Counted from the first letter of the stretch, positions 34,699 to 43,426 are shown. The stretch: 64,000 nucleotides of DNA from Flavobacterium sp. UGB4466 (GCF_903469665.1 NZ_CAGKLC010000006.1:1-64000), one strand, 5' to 3'. Numbers and translations: made by a program. Notes: generated by a model not told the origin, from the sequence alone.

Positions 34699-35862
34699 AT
34701 GAGTAAAATACTAATTATAGAAGACGAAGCATCCATCAGAAGAGTTTTGGTAAAAATTTTATCAGAAGAGAATGATACGTATCAGGTAGATGAAGCTGAA
34801 GATGGCGCGGCAGGTCTTGAGAAAATAAAAAGCAACGATTACGATTTGGTATTGTGCGATATCAAAATGCCAAAATTAGACGGAGTTGAAGTTCTGGAGG
34901 AAGTAAAAAAGATTAAGCCGGAAATCCCGATGGTTATGATCTCTGGTCATGGCGATATGGAAACCGCGATTCACACGATGCGTTTAGGAGCTTTTGATTA
35001 TATTTCGAAGCCACCAGATTTGAATCGATTGCTGAACACTGTTCGTAATGCTTTAGATAAAAAACAACTCGTAGTAGAGAATAAGATTCTGAAGAAAAAG
35101 GTCAGTAAAAACTATGAGATGGTAGGGGAAAGCGAAGCGATCAGTCATATTAAAGTAATGATTGATAAAGTAGCCCAAACCGAAGCCAGAGTTTTGATTA
35201 CAGGCCCAAATGGAACTGGAAAAGAGTTGGTAGCACATCAGTTACATGAAAAAAGCGAGCGCTCCAATTTTCCTTTGATAGAAGTAAACTGCGCGGCTAT
35301 TCCAAGTGAACTGATCGAAAGCGAATTGTTTGGGCACGTAAAAGGAGCCTTTACATCGGCAGTGAAAGATCGTGCCGGAAAGTTTGAAGCGGCCGATAAG
35401 GGAACTATTTTTCTGGATGAAATTGGAGACATGAGTCTTTCGGCACAAGCCAAAGTATTACGTGCGCTACAAGAAAATATGATCACAAGAGTAGGGGCTG
35501 AAAAAGACATCAAAGTTGATGTGCGTGTGGTAGCAGCGACCAATAAAGACCTGAAAACTGAAATTGCAGAAGGTCGTTTCCGTGAGGATTTGTACCATCG
35601 TCTGGCAGTAATCTTAATTAAAGTGCCGCCATTGAATGAGAGACGTGATGATATTCCGGCATTGATTACTCATTTTACCGAGAAAATTGCATCAGAACAA
35701 GGCAATTCGGTAAAAGTGTTTTCGCCAAAAGCCATAAAACTATTGCAGGAATACGATTGGACAGGAAATATCCGTGAACTTCGAAATGTAGTGGAAAGAT
35801 TAATCATTTTAGGAGGCAGTGAAATCTCGGAAACCGATGTAAAAATGTTTGCAAGCAAGTAA
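34699..35862 (+). CDS. Sigma-54-type response regulator lacking a DNA-binding domain
   Basis: A 387-residue protein. The receiver domain (about 1-120) has phospho-acceptor Asp54 in LVLCDIKMPKLDG. The AAA+ sigma-54 activation domain (about 135-375) has Walker A GPNGTGKE, the sigma-54 contact loop GAFTSA (GAFTGA in most activators), and LDEIGDMSLSAQAKVLRALQE. The protein ends at DVKMFASK with no Fis-type helix-turn-helix, which NtrC-class proteins normally carry in a further ~70 residues. It may act from solution, or on another target. No histidine kinase is adjacent. Confidence 0.9.
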   Translation: MSKILIIEDEASIRRVLVKILSEENDTYQVDEAEDGAAGLEKIKSNDYDLVLCDIKMPKLDGVEVLEEVKKIKPEIPMVMISGHGDMETAIHTMRLGAFDYISKPPDLNRLLNTVRNALDKKQLVVENKILKKKVSKNYEMVGESEAISHIKVMIDKVAQTEARVLITGPNGTGKELVAHQLHEKSERSNFPLIEVNCAAIPSELIESELFGHVKGAFTSAVKDRAGKFEAADKGTIFLDEIGDMSLSAQAKVLRALQENMITRVGAEKDIKVDVRVVAATNKDLKTEIAEGRFREDLYHRLAVILIKVPPLNERRDDIPALITHFTEKIASEQGNSVKVFSPKAIKLLQEYDWTGNIRELRNVVERLIILGGSEISETDVKMFASK

Positions 35863-35877
35863 ATGCTTCACGCAATA

Positions 35878-35960
35878 CGCTTTAAGCTTCAGGCTTTAAG
35901 CTTTTATAAAAACGAAATAAATTTTTGCTTACAGCGTAAAGCTTAAAGCTTAAAGCATAA
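35878..35960. repeat. Word-type inverted repeat (GCTTTAAGC words)
   Basis: CGCTTTAAGCTTCAGGCTTT on the left pairs with AAAGCTTAAAGCTTAAAGC on the right, with the word AAGCTTTAAGC repeated in both arms. It lies between the response regulator and the DEAD-box-like gene and ends 6 nt before the latter. Confidence 0.7.
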
Positions 35961-35965
35961 AAAAA

Positions 35966-36631
35966 ATGAAACTGAAAAAAATAAACGAGAAGTTACAAGA
36001 CGCTTTAATTGAGAATGGTCTAACGGAAGCAAATGCGTTGCAGCAGGAGACTTTTTCGACGATTAAAAGTGGGGCTGATTGTATCATCCTTTCTCCGGAA
36101 AAGAGCGGAAAATCGACAACAATTGTATTAAATGTCATTCAACAATTGGCAGGGAAAACGGAAGAATCGCCACGTGCTTTGATTATTGTTGAAGACAAAG
36201 TTAAAGTGTTGGAAATGGAAGCGCTTTTTGAAAAATACGGGAAGTATACTAATCTTGAAGTTTATGGCGTACACGACAAAGGCGATATGGATTATGATAA
36301 AAATTATGTTTCTACGGGAGTTGATGTTTTAATCGGGACACCAAATAAATTAAGTGATATGTTTACGACAGCGGGCTACAATGTAAACCGACTGAAAATG
36401 TTTATTCTGGATGATGCCGATCCGATTCTGAAATTACGTCATGAAACTAAAATCATGCGTATTTCAAACAGTATTGCGAAAGTACAGCGAATCATTTTTG
36501 CTGAAGAACTGACAGAGCGTATCGAAATCCTGGCCGACAAAATGTTAGTGGAGCCTTATTTGTTTGATATGGACGAAGAAGGAGAAGAGGAGCTTGATGA
36601 AGACGAAGATGATATCGAAGAGGAAGAATAA
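35966..36631 (+). CDS. Half DEAD-box helicase-like protein with acidic tail
   Basis: A 221-residue protein matching only the first RecA-like domain of DEAD-box RNA helicases. A Q-motif-like segment (LTEANALQQETF, 19-30) is followed by a degenerate Walker A SPEKSGKST (43-51), motif Ib GTPNKL (124-129), motif II DDAD (149-152) instead of DEAD, and AEE in place of SAT at motif III. The second RecA domain is absent and the C-terminus (201-221) is almost entirely Glu/Asp. It is unlikely to unwind RNA alone; it may bind RNA or nucleotide or act as a partner of a full helicase. A DUF2007 gene follows 23 nt later. Confidence 0.8.
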   Translation: MKLKKINEKLQDALIENGLTEANALQQETFSTIKSGADCIILSPEKSGKSTTIVLNVIQQLAGKTEESPRALIIVEDKVKVLEMEALFEKYGKYTNLEVYGVHDKGDMDYDKNYVSTGVDVLIGTPNKLSDMFTTAGYNVNRLKMFILDDADPILKLRHETKIMRISNSIAKVQRIIFAEELTERIEILADKMLVEPYLFDMDEEGEEELDEDEDDIEEEE

Positions 36632-36654
36632 TTAAACGATAAAAAATAAATGTC

Positions 36655-36876
36655 ATGGGATTAATGAAAGTGTTTTCAGGGAGTGAAGTGTTAGCAATTG
36701 CTTTGAAAGAAAGATTAGAAGAAGCGGGAGTAGAAACGGTAAAAAAAGATAACATCCAGTCAGCTCGTATGGGAGGATATGGCGGATCTGATTTAGCAGT
36801 AGAAGTGTTTATTCAGGAAACTGATTTCGCCAAAGCAAATCCGGTTATTGAAGAGTTTAGAATGAATATTCAATAG
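36655..36876 (+). CDS. DUF2007 family putative signal-transducing protein
   Basis: A 73-residue ferredoxin-like protein: MKVFSGSEVLAIALKERLEE at the N-terminus (helix after strand 1), GGSDLAVEVFIQETDFAKA in the second half. DUF2007 proteins resemble PII-type signalling folds, but no function is established. It follows the half DEAD-box gene closely and is probably cotranscribed with it. The start may be Met4 (36664). Confidence 0.85.
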   Translation: MGLMKVFSGSEVLAIALKERLEEAGVETVKKDNIQSARMGGYGGSDLAVEVFIQETDFAKANPVIEEFRMNIQ

Positions 36877-36965
36877 CGGTATCTTTTTGTAAGATGTAAA
36901 ATGTGAGATGTGAAAAGTTTTAGTGTACAGAGACTGTGCGCTGAGACTGCAAACTGAAAAAAAAT

Positions 36966-37769
36966 ATGCAATATAAAATGTTAGTGCTCGACATGGATGA
37001 TACCTTGTTGACAGACGATCATAAAATTTCGGACCTTAATAAAAAAGTACTACTGGAAGCACAGTCAAAAGGCGTTTACGTCGTTTTGGCTTCGGGCAGA
37101 CCGACATCGGCGATGACTGCTTATGCTAAGGAGTTAGAGCTGGATTTGAATGACTCGTACATAATTTCGTTTAATGGAGCGATTATTAGTACGGTTAAAG
37201 ATGATGTTATCTTGTTCGAACAAAAATTAACCGTTGAGCAAATCCATGAGCTGTATGACTACAGTGTAAAAAAGAATACCCATATCATTACGTATCTGGA
37301 TGGAGAAATTATAAGCGAAACCGATTCGGAATATATTGATGTTGAAAAAGAAATTACCGGATTACCACATAATAAAGTAGTTGGTTTTAAAGAAGCGGTT
37401 ACAGAACCTGCGGTAAAATGTATTTTACTGGCGGAACCTTCTTATCTAAAAGAAGTAGAAGCTGACTTAAAAGCAGCAATGCCTCATCTGAGTGTTGCCA
37501 TGTCAAAACCTTTCTTTCTGGAAGCAGCACAGAACGGAATCGATAAAGCGGCCAGTTTGAAACTTTTGGCAGAAAAACTAAACATTCATCAAAGCGAAAT
37601 CATTGCGGTAGGAAATGCCGGAAATGACCTGACCATGATCGAATATGCAGGTTTAGGGGTCTGGGTCGATAACGTAACCCCGGAATTAAGAGACAGAGCA
37701 GATTTAATCGTAGCTTCAAATAATAATGATGGAGTTGCTGAGGTGGTGCAGCGCTATATTTTAAATTAA
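36966..37769 (+). CDS. Cof-type HAD-IIB family phosphatase
   Basis: A 267-residue sugar- or nucleotide-phosphatase-like protein. Motif I is LDMDDTLLTDD (nucleophile Asp9, Asp11), motif II SGRPTSAM, a cap domain covers about 85-190, the motif III lysine lies in NGIDKAASLKLLAE, and motif IV is AVGNAGNDLTMIEYAG. Members hydrolyse sugar phosphates, FMN or PLP with broad specificity. It is followed by a GNAT gene with only 5 nt between, so the two are cotranscribed. Confidence 0.92.
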   Translation: MQYKMLVLDMDDTLLTDDHKISDLNKKVLLEAQSKGVYVVLASGRPTSAMTAYAKELELDLNDSYIISFNGAIISTVKDDVILFEQKLTVEQIHELYDYSVKKNTHIITYLDGEIISETDSEYIDVEKEITGLPHNKVVGFKEAVTEPAVKCILLAEPSYLKEVEADLKAAMPHLSVAMSKPFFLEAAQNGIDKAASLKLLAEKLNIHQSEIIAVGNAGNDLTMIEYAGLGVWVDNVTPELRDRADLIVASNNNDGVAEVVQRYILN

Positions 37770-37774
37770 TTTGT

Positions 37775-38302
37775 ATGAAAGAACCAATTGAAACAGAACG
37801 ACTAATTTTAAGAGAATTACTTCTTTCGGATGCCGACGGAATGTTTGAATTGGATTCGAATCCAAATGTGCATCTTTTCGTTGGAAAAAAGCCTGTAACA
37901 ACTATTGCGGAAAGTGTTGCTCAAATCGAAAATATTCAGCAGCAATACAAGGATTTCGGAACGGGCCGCTGGGCAGTTGTGTTAAAAGAAACGAATGAGT
38001 TTTTAGGCTGGTCAGGTATAAAATTTATCACCTATGAAATTAATGGTCGCCAAGATTTTTACGAAATAGGATATCGTTTCATCGAGAAACACTGGGGGAA
38101 AGGCTATGCTACTGAGGCGGGAAAAGCATTTGTTGATTATGCATTTAACAAGATGAAAGTCAAAGCTCTTTACGCTTATGCCGATGAAGGAAACGAGGTC
38201 TCAAGAAAAGCGTTGGAAAAATTAGGTTTTCGCTACGTGAATTCTTTTGAATATGAAGGAGAGCTGGAAGTTTGGTATGAATTGAAGCATTCAGACCTGT
38301 AA
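37775..38302 (+). CDS. GNAT-family N-acetyltransferase (RimJ/RimL-like)
   Basis: A 175-residue acetyltransferase: IETERLILRELLLSDADGMF at the N-terminus, EIGYRFIEKHWGKGYATEAG as beta4 with the acetyl-CoA loop (WGKGYATEA), and GNEVSRKALEKLGFRY. It belongs to the Acetyltransf_3 group. It lies 5 nt after the Cof phosphatase. Target unknown. Confidence 0.9.
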   Translation: MKEPIETERLILRELLLSDADGMFELDSNPNVHLFVGKKPVTTIAESVAQIENIQQQYKDFGTGRWAVVLKETNEFLGWSGIKFITYEINGRQDFYEIGYRFIEKHWGKGYATEAGKAFVDYAFNKMKVKALYAYADEGNEVSRKALEKLGFRYVNSFEYEGELEVWYELKHSDL

Positions 38303-38415
38303 AGAGATAAAATGAAATGTGTTCCAAATCTTTGTAAACTCAAATTGCTTAAGATTTGCAAAGATTTGGAAAACAGTTCTTAGTTTTTTAATACTTAAGA
38401 AAGAGGTATTAAATA

Positions 38416-38931
38416 TTATTTTTTAGCTACTGAAACAAAATATTTGTTTCCGTCACCCATTGTCAATTTTACACGTTCGTCGCAAAGATCGATAGCGAAG
38501 TTGGCGCTTTCGTAGCAAGTACAAGTTGTATTTTTGTCTTTAGACATTTCAGTTTTACAATTGTTGTTTTTAAAAGTTGACAATTGTGGAGTGTACAAGC
38601 TTACTAAATCAGTAGAAGCAGTTACTAACGAAATGATACTTGCTGAATTGTTGTTTGTAATTCTGTAAACGATTCTATCCGTGTAATTTACTTCGTTTAC
38701 GGTTACTTTACGAATATAAGTGTAAGCCGTTGAGCCTTCACCCGGTTCTTTTACTTCAAATTTAAATCCAACCGCACGAATGGCAATATCAAATTGAGAT
38801 TGAGAGTTTAAGCTCGCCCAGTTTGTCAATGTGCTGATAGATGGAAATGGATTAGCAGCCGGAGCAGTTTGTGCCTGAGCGCTAAAAAGGGTTAAGAACA
38901 TCAAGCAGATTGTGGGTAAAAATGCTTTCAT
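38416..38931 (-). CDS. Secreted protein of unknown function
   Basis: A 171-residue protein with a clear signal peptide (about 1-20, cleavage after AQAQ). The mature part is mostly beta-strand by pattern (FKFEVKEPGEGSTAYTYIRK, VNYTDRIVYRITNNNSASII) and ends with four clustered cysteines (NCKTEMSK..CTCYES..LCDERV) that could form disulfides or bind metal. I recognise no family. It is monocistronic and followed by a 480-nt interval to the divergent mtaB gene. Confidence 0.8.
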   Translation of the reverse strand: MKAFLPTICLMFLTLFSAQAQTAPAANPFPSISTLTNWASLNSQSQFDIAIRAVGFKFEVKEPGEGSTAYTYIRKVTVNEVNYTDRIVYRITNNNSASIISLVTASTDLVSLYTPQLSTFKNNNCKTEMSKDKNTTCTCYESANFAIDLCDERVKLTMGDGNKYFVSVAKK

Positions 38932-39160
38932 ATGGAGTTTTAATTTTTAATTTTTGCCTACTCTTTATGGTTTTCGGCCTGCCCATTTTTATGATAACAA
39001 AACAACAACATAACGATGGGAAATCAAAATTGTTATGCGCTATTTATGATTTTGATGCTTTAGTTTTTGGTTCCTATTTTTTGACGAAGTGAAATTACTT
39101 CTAAAAATATTTCCAGCAAAGTTAAATGTAAGAAAATTTTAATTTAATATCTTAAAAAAC

Positions 39161-39193
39161 GCATTTAATCGATGTTATTTGCGTTTAATCGAT
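39161..39193. repeat. Direct repeat GC(A/G)TTTAATCGAT, 20 bp apart
   Basis: GCATTTAATCGAT (39161-39173) and GCGTTTAATCGAT (39181-39193) are spaced two helical turns apart, as expected for a regulator binding cooperatively on one DNA face. It lies about 170 bp upstream of the mtaB promoter. The regulator is unknown. Confidence 0.5.
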
Positions 39194-39364
39194 CCGTTTG
39201 TCGTTTTATTCTTATTGAATTGGGTTGCATTTTTTTTTAGTTCAATTTTTTTTCCTGACGATTTGGTTTGATTTACAGTTTTTTGAAACGAATTAAAATA
39301 GTAGGTTCTTGCAAAATATTGATATATAGTATATTATTGATTTTATTTTAAAGAATATTGTATG

Positions 39365-39372
39365 TAAATTTG
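39365..39372 (+). promoter_or_regulatory. -7 element for mtaB
   Basis: TAAATTTG matches TAnnTTTG, 61 nt upstream of the mtaB ATG. Confidence 0.5.
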
Positions 39373-39432
39373 CAAACTCTTCAAAAGAGATGTAAATATA
39401 ATATCTTACTACTTAAAACGTAGTTTATTCCT

Positions 39433-40767
39433 ATGGAAAATAGAAAAAAAGTTGCCTTTTATACGCTTGGTTGCAAACTGAATTTTTCAGAGACTTCAAC
39501 TATTGCCCGAAATTTTAACGATGAAGGTTTTGATCGTGTTGATTTTGAGGAAATAGCCGATATCTATGTTATCAATACCTGTTCGGTTACAGAGAATGCT
39601 GATAAGCAGTTTAAGCAGGTGGTGAAAAAAGCAATGAAACTGAATGAGAAAGCTTTCGTAGCAGCTGTAGGTTGTTATGCCCAGTTGAAACCGGAGGAAT
39701 TAGCAGCTGTTGATGGAGTTGATTTGGTTTTGGGAGCTACAGAAAAATTTAAAATTACGGATTATATTCATGACCTGAGCAAGAATGACATGGGCGAAGT
39801 ACACTCTTGTGAAATTGCTGAGGCTGATTTTTATGTGGGAAGTTATTCTATTGGAGACCGTACCCGTGCTTTTTTGAAAGTTCAGGACGGCTGTGATTAT
39901 AAATGTACCTATTGTACCATTCCGTTAGCAAGAGGAATTTCGAGAAGTGATGCTCTGGAAAATGTATTGCAAAATGCCAAAGAAATCTCTGCTCAGAACA
40001 TCAAAGAAATTGTTTTAACGGGAGTTAATATTGGAGACTACGGAAAAGGAGAGTTCGGGAATAAAAAACACGAACATACTTTTTTGGACTTAGTTCAGGC
40101 TCTGGATGAGGTTGACGGGATCGAGCGTTTGCGAATCTCCTCTATCGAACCTAATTTACTGAAGAATGAAACCATTGAGTTTGTCTCTAAAAGCCGAACT
40201 TTTGTACCGCATTTTCATATTCCGTTACAATCCGGAAGCAATGATATTTTGAAATTGATGAAGCGCCGTTATTTGCGTGAAGTGTATACTGAACGAGTTC
40301 ATAAAATTCGTGAAGTAATGCCACATGCCTGTATTGGTGTAGACGTGATTGTTGGTTTCCCTGGTGAAACCGACGAGCATTTTTTAGAAACCTATCATTT
40401 CCTTAACGAAATGGATATCTCTTATCTGCATGTCTTCACGTACTCCGAAAGAGACAATACAGAAGCGGCAAATATGCCGGGAATTGTTCCGGCAAATGTA
40501 AGAGCGAAACGCAGTAAAATGCTACGTGGATTATCCGTTAAAAAACGTCGTGCTTTTTATGAAAGTCAGTTAGGATCTAACAGAACTGTTTTGTTCGAAG
40601 GAGAAAATAAAGAAGGATATATTCATGGTTTTACAGAGAATTACGTAAAAGTAAAAACACCATGGAATCCTGAATTGGTCAATACCCTACAGGAAATAAA
40701 CCTGACTAAGATTGACGAAGACGGAAGTGTTCGCCTGGAGTTTTTGAATAAGCTTACTGAGGCTTAA
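39433..40767 (+). CDS. mtaB: tRNA t6A37 methylthiotransferase MtaB
   Basis: A radical-SAM enzyme that converts N6-threonylcarbamoyladenosine-37 to its 2-methylthio form. The N-terminal UPF0004 domain has auxiliary-cluster cysteines in LGCKLN (Cys14), NTCSVT and GCYAQ. The radical-SAM cluster motif is DGCDYKCTYC, and a C-terminal TRAM domain covers about 375-440. The TLGCKLNFSE start and GVNIGDYG are characteristic of MtaB rather than MiaB or RimO. It stands alone, with a palindromic repeat just downstream. Confidence 0.95.
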   Translation: MENRKKVAFYTLGCKLNFSETSTIARNFNDEGFDRVDFEEIADIYVINTCSVTENADKQFKQVVKKAMKLNEKAFVAAVGCYAQLKPEELAAVDGVDLVLGATEKFKITDYIHDLSKNDMGEVHSCEIAEADFYVGSYSIGDRTRAFLKVQDGCDYKCTYCTIPLARGISRSDALENVLQNAKEISAQNIKEIVLTGVNIGDYGKGEFGNKKHEHTFLDLVQALDEVDGIERLRISSIEPNLLKNETIEFVSKSRTFVPHFHIPLQSGSNDILKLMKRRYLREVYTERVHKIREVMPHACIGVDVIVGFPGETDEHFLETYHFLNEMDISYLHVFTYSERDNTEAANMPGIVPANVRAKRSKMLRGLSVKKRRAFYESQLGSNRTVLFEGENKEGYIHGFTENYVKVKTPWNPELVNTLQEINLTKIDEDGSVRLEFLNKLTEA

Positions 40768-40796
40768 GTAAAAAGAAATAAAACATACATTTAGTA

Positions 40797-40898
40797 TGTC
40801 ATTTCGACGTGAGGAGAAATCACACTAGAAACTCGACAAAGATTGGCGAATTTAGGAACGGAATTATTGGTGTGATTTCTCCTCACGTCGAAATGACA
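40797..40898. repeat. Dispersed palindromic repeat, copy 3
   Basis: The arms are 29 bp and perfectly complementary (left begins TGTCATTTCGACGTGAGGAG at 40797; right ends at 40898). The 44-nt centre contains the family core AACTCGACAAAGATTGG. The arms carry GTGAGG where copies 1 and 2 have GAAGG, and the change is matched in both arms. Confidence 0.9.
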
Positions 40899-40900
40899 AT

Positions 40901-40941
40901 AAACAGAAAAGTCCTTTTATACAAAGGGCTTTTCTGTTTTT
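40901..40941. terminator. Bidirectional terminator between mtaB and the next gene
   Basis: Stem AAACAGAAAAGTCCTTT / AAAGGGCTTTTCTGTTT with A and T runs at the ends, placed 3 nt beyond the palindromic repeat and between convergent genes. Confidence 0.8.
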
Positions 40942-40948
40942 AAAATAA

Positions 40949-41458
40949 TTACTTAGCATTCTCCGGAATTAGTAATTTCAACGAATTAATGTAATCGGTA
41001 TCAAATTCAATTACCCTTATCTTTTGTGGATTAAAGCTTAATTCACCGCCAAACTGACCTTTTATGTCCAGGAAATCGATAGTAAGTTCCTCATCCGTCA
41101 ATTCGATTAGTTTTCCCAAGTAAGCTGATTTTGCTGATTTTTTAGCAATCTGGAAAATACCGTATTTGTTTGTGATAAAATGGATGATCGAATTCAAATC
41201 TCGTATCGGAATGATATCTTCGGCATTTGTTTTCAGACCTTTTAAACGGATTACTTTTTCGGTAAATTCCAGATCCTGATCTCTGTGTATGGCTTCAATG
41301 TTTTTATTTTTCAATAGTACAAAACCATCCAGTATAAAATCTACCGGATTGTTTCGCAATAAAATCCAGTCATCCGAATAGTCAATAAGAAATCCGGTAT
41401 AAAGTTCTTTCTTATCGGTAAATTCTATGGCAATTAATTGTCTTAAATAGTTTTCCAT
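40949..41458 (-). CDS. Conserved hypothetical protein, possibly SH3/Sm-like
   Basis: A 169-residue soluble protein without a signal peptide. Both halves begin with a similar strand-turn-strand pattern (LIAIEFTDKKELYTGFLIDYSDDWILLRN and SAYLGKLIELTDEELTIDFL), which looks like a duplicated small beta-barrel such as SH3 or Sm-like folds. I do not recognise a named family. It converges on mtaB and follows an SDR gene divergently spaced by word repeats. No function is offered. Confidence 0.75.
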   Translation of the reverse strand: MENYLRQLIAIEFTDKKELYTGFLIDYSDDWILLRNNPVDFILDGFVLLKNKNIEAIHRDQDLEFTEKVIRLKGLKTNAEDIIPIRDLNSIIHFITNKYGIFQIAKKSAKSAYLGKLIELTDEELTIDFLDIKGQFGGELSFNPQKIRVIEFDTDYINSLKLLIPENAK

Positions 41459-41550
41459 CGTTTAGTTTTTAGAAATTACAACATTTAAATTCCAAATTCC
41501 AGCTTGCAGCATTTGGAAGTTGGAATTTTTCAAAAGATTGGAATTTATTT

Positions 41551-42267
41551 TTAGGGATTAGTAGACCAGATACTGCTGTTTTTAATGAAAACGCGACGAC
41601 TCAGTTTCAGTTGTGCAACAATCAGTTCGGCAATATCTTCGGGCTGCATTACTTTTTCAGGGTTTCCGTCTGTCAGATTTAAATCTTTAGCCATATCGGT
41701 AGCTACTGTACTTGGTGTTAAAGCAGTAACCCGAATATTGTGTTTTCTCATTTCCTGCATCAAAGAATCCGTTAGACCCAGAACAGCAAATTTTGAAGCA
41801 CTGTAAGCGCTCGTAAGGGCGTTTCCGTTTAAACCTGCTGTAGATGAAATATTAATGATGTCACCCGTTTGTCTTTCGATCATATTTGGAATAACGGCGC
41901 GGGTGGTATAATAGGTTCCCATAAGGTTGACCTGAATGATTCTTTCCCAGGCGTTTGGTTCTAATTCCAGGAATTTCCCAAAAGCACCAATTCCGGCGTT
42001 GTTGATTAAAATATCGATACTTTTAAATTCGGCTAATGCTTTTTCTACAGCATTATTTATAGAATTAATATCAGAAACATCAGCAGCTAAAGCCAATGAT
42101 TTTACACCTAAGTTATTAATTTCGATTGCCAGCTGGTCAACATCTGCTTGCGTTCTCGAAACTAAAATTACATTAACTCCCTCGTTGGCAAGTGCAAGTG
42201 CGATTGCTTTTCCTATTCCTTTTCCGGCTCCTGTAATTAGGGCATTTTTATTTTTTAAGTCTGTCAT
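41551..42267 (-). CDS. SDR-family 3-ketoacyl-ACP reductase-like oxidoreductase
   Basis: A classical short-chain dehydrogenase of 238 residues from the [13 protein letters not shown] start (Met4 of the longest frame at 42276). It has the NAD(P) motif [16 protein letters not shown], catalytic serine in ISSTAG, and YSASK with Tyr/Lys. The group is annotated as FabG-like or sepiapterin-reductase-like; with no fatty-acid synthesis genes nearby a role in general carbonyl reduction is as likely. It stands alone. Confidence 0.9.
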   Translation of the reverse strand: MTDLKNKNALITGAGKGIGKAIALALANEGVNVILVSRTQADVDQLAIEINNLGVKSLALAADVSDINSINNAVEKALAEFKSIDILINNAGIGAFGKFLELEPNAWERIIQVNLMGTYYTTRAVIPNMIERQTGDIINISSTAGLNGNALTSAYSASKFAVLGLTDSLMQEMRKHNIRVTALTPSTVATDMAKDLNLTDGNPEKVMQPEDIAELIVAQLKLSRRVFIKNSSIWSTNP

Positions 42268-42378
42268 GATTGTCATATTAGAAATGCGAAAGCATCATTT
42301 GAGTACCACAAAAATAAGGCTTTTGCTTCCTAAAATGATGCTTTAGATGTTTTCTTAATCTAAGTTTAACAACTTTTT

Positions 42379-42966
42379 CTATTCTTTCAAAACCATGTCG
42401 ATACACATTACAGCTGCCAGAATTAACTGCCTTTGCGGACTGTCCTGTGCTACAGTTTCTTCAATTTGAAGAACATAATTATCGGCACTGGTGAAGAGTT
42501 CTTTCCCCATTCCTGCCCATTTTTTACTTACCTGAGCCAACTGCTTGTTTTCGTGGGTAAATTTGAAATCCCATCCTGTCCATTTTCCCTGAAGTGTAGC
42601 AACCGGTTTTTCGTTTTTATCTAAAATTTCAAATCTGCCGCCAAAAGAAAAGAACTTTTGTTTAAAGGTTCCGATCAGTCTCTCTTTATCGTCAAAAACT
42701 TCAACATTCGATCTGAAAACGGCAATACCTCTTTTTACCGAAATTAGTTTTTCACCAGAAGCAGCTGCGATTTCAACATTAAAAGGTGTCATTCTTTTGT
42801 AATCGGTGAAACGCAACATTTTAGTGAAGAATCCCAGATTATTTTCTCTACAGTTTAAGATGATCTGATTGCTTTCCGGATTATAAATGTCATAGTTGTT
42901 TGATGCTTTAAACATGCCAACATGCTCTTTTACTAGAAATAAATTCTGATTTAAAATAGGGTTCAT
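42379..42966 (-). CDS. Phospholipid scramblase-related (LURP-one-like) protein
   Basis: A 195-residue protein. The repeating pattern of short strands, for example NNYDIYNPESNQIILNCREN, VEVFDDKERLIGTFKQKFF and RFEILDKNEKPVATLQGKWT, matches the tubby/LURP-one/scramblase-like fold found in many Bacteroidota. Lipid scrambling activity is not established for bacterial members. No signal peptide. It has its own transcript downstream of a hairpin that ends the sigma-factor/plug cluster. Confidence 0.78.
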   Translation of the reverse strand: MNPILNQNLFLVKEHVGMFKASNNYDIYNPESNQIILNCRENNLGFFTKMLRFTDYKRMTPFNVEIAAASGEKLISVKRGIAVFRSNVEVFDDKERLIGTFKQKFFSFGGRFEILDKNEKPVATLQGKWTGWDFKFTHENKQLAQVSKKWAGMGKELFTSADNYVLQIEETVAQDSPQRQLILAAVMCIDMVLKE

Positions 42967-43001
42967 TAAATAATGTGTGAAAATGATTAGTAATAATATG
43001 A

Positions 43002-43038
43002 TTGATCTCCTTCTGAAAGGGTTTCAAAAGGAGATCAA
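43002..43038 (-). terminator. Hairpin at the end of the sigma/plug cluster
   Basis: Stem TTGATCTCCTT (43002-43012) / AAGGAGATCAA (43028-43038), perfect over 11 bp, about 60 nt beyond the mini-plug gene. The T-run after it is poor, so termination is probable but not certain. Confidence 0.55.
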
Positions 43039-43097
43039 ATGTAAAAATAATTTTGTTAATAAACCGCTGTTAAAAATGAAATCTGTGTTATCAAATT

Positions 43098-43421
43098 TCA
43101 GTTATTTTTCTTTGTTGTGATAATTATAGCACCATTTATTCCTTTATTTCCGTAGACTGAAGTTGCTTCAGTTTCCTTTAAAACTTTCATCTCTTTGATA
43201 GTATTCGGGCTCACTTTAGGAAAATCTTTAAAATTGATTATAACTCCATCAAGAATTACCAAAGGTGGATTGATAAGAGAATTTTTTGATGGGGCACATA
43301 GTATGATCTGACTATCGGCATTTACAGGTTTTGTATGAGATACATCTTTCTCCTGTGCATGTGTTACGAGACAGAGAAATATAGAAAAAGCTGATGAAGC
43401 AAGTTTTACATTTTTCATCAT
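43098..43421 (-). CDS. Mini TonB-plug-like secreted protein
   Basis: A 107-residue protein with a signal peptide (about 1-22, ending in THAQ) and one domain (about 45-107) that matches the end of a TonB-dependent receptor plug: PLVILDGVIINFKDFPKVSP, IKEMKVLKETEATSVYG, KGINGAIIITTKK. There is no beta-barrel and no CarboxypepD_reg domain. The start may be Met2. It follows the vWA fusion gene by 5 nt and so ends a four-gene cluster. It resembles the plug segments of its two upstream neighbours and may be a stand-alone interaction module. Confidence 0.82.
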   Translation of the reverse strand: MMKNVKLASSAFSIFLCLVTHAQEKDVSHTKPVNADSQIILCAPSKNSLINPPLVILDGVIINFKDFPKVSPNTIKEMKVLKETEATSVYGNKGINGAIIITTKKNN

Positions 43422-43426
43422 AAAAT

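Larger units (their letters stand above)
38932..39432. other. Gene-free interval upstream of mtaB
   Basis: 501 bp between divergent genes. It holds the spaced direct repeat at 39161-39193 and the mtaB -7 element. A 60-codon plus-strand frame at 38910-39092 begins inside the secreted-protein gene and has no supporting feature, so it is not called. Confidence 0.6.

Noticed and set aside
38910..39092. 60-codon plus-strand frame (MWVKMLSYGV...) overlapping the start of the secreted-protein gene
   Set aside because: It overlaps an opposite-strand real gene, has no promoter or conserved pattern, and the hydrophobic run comes from complementing a signal peptide.
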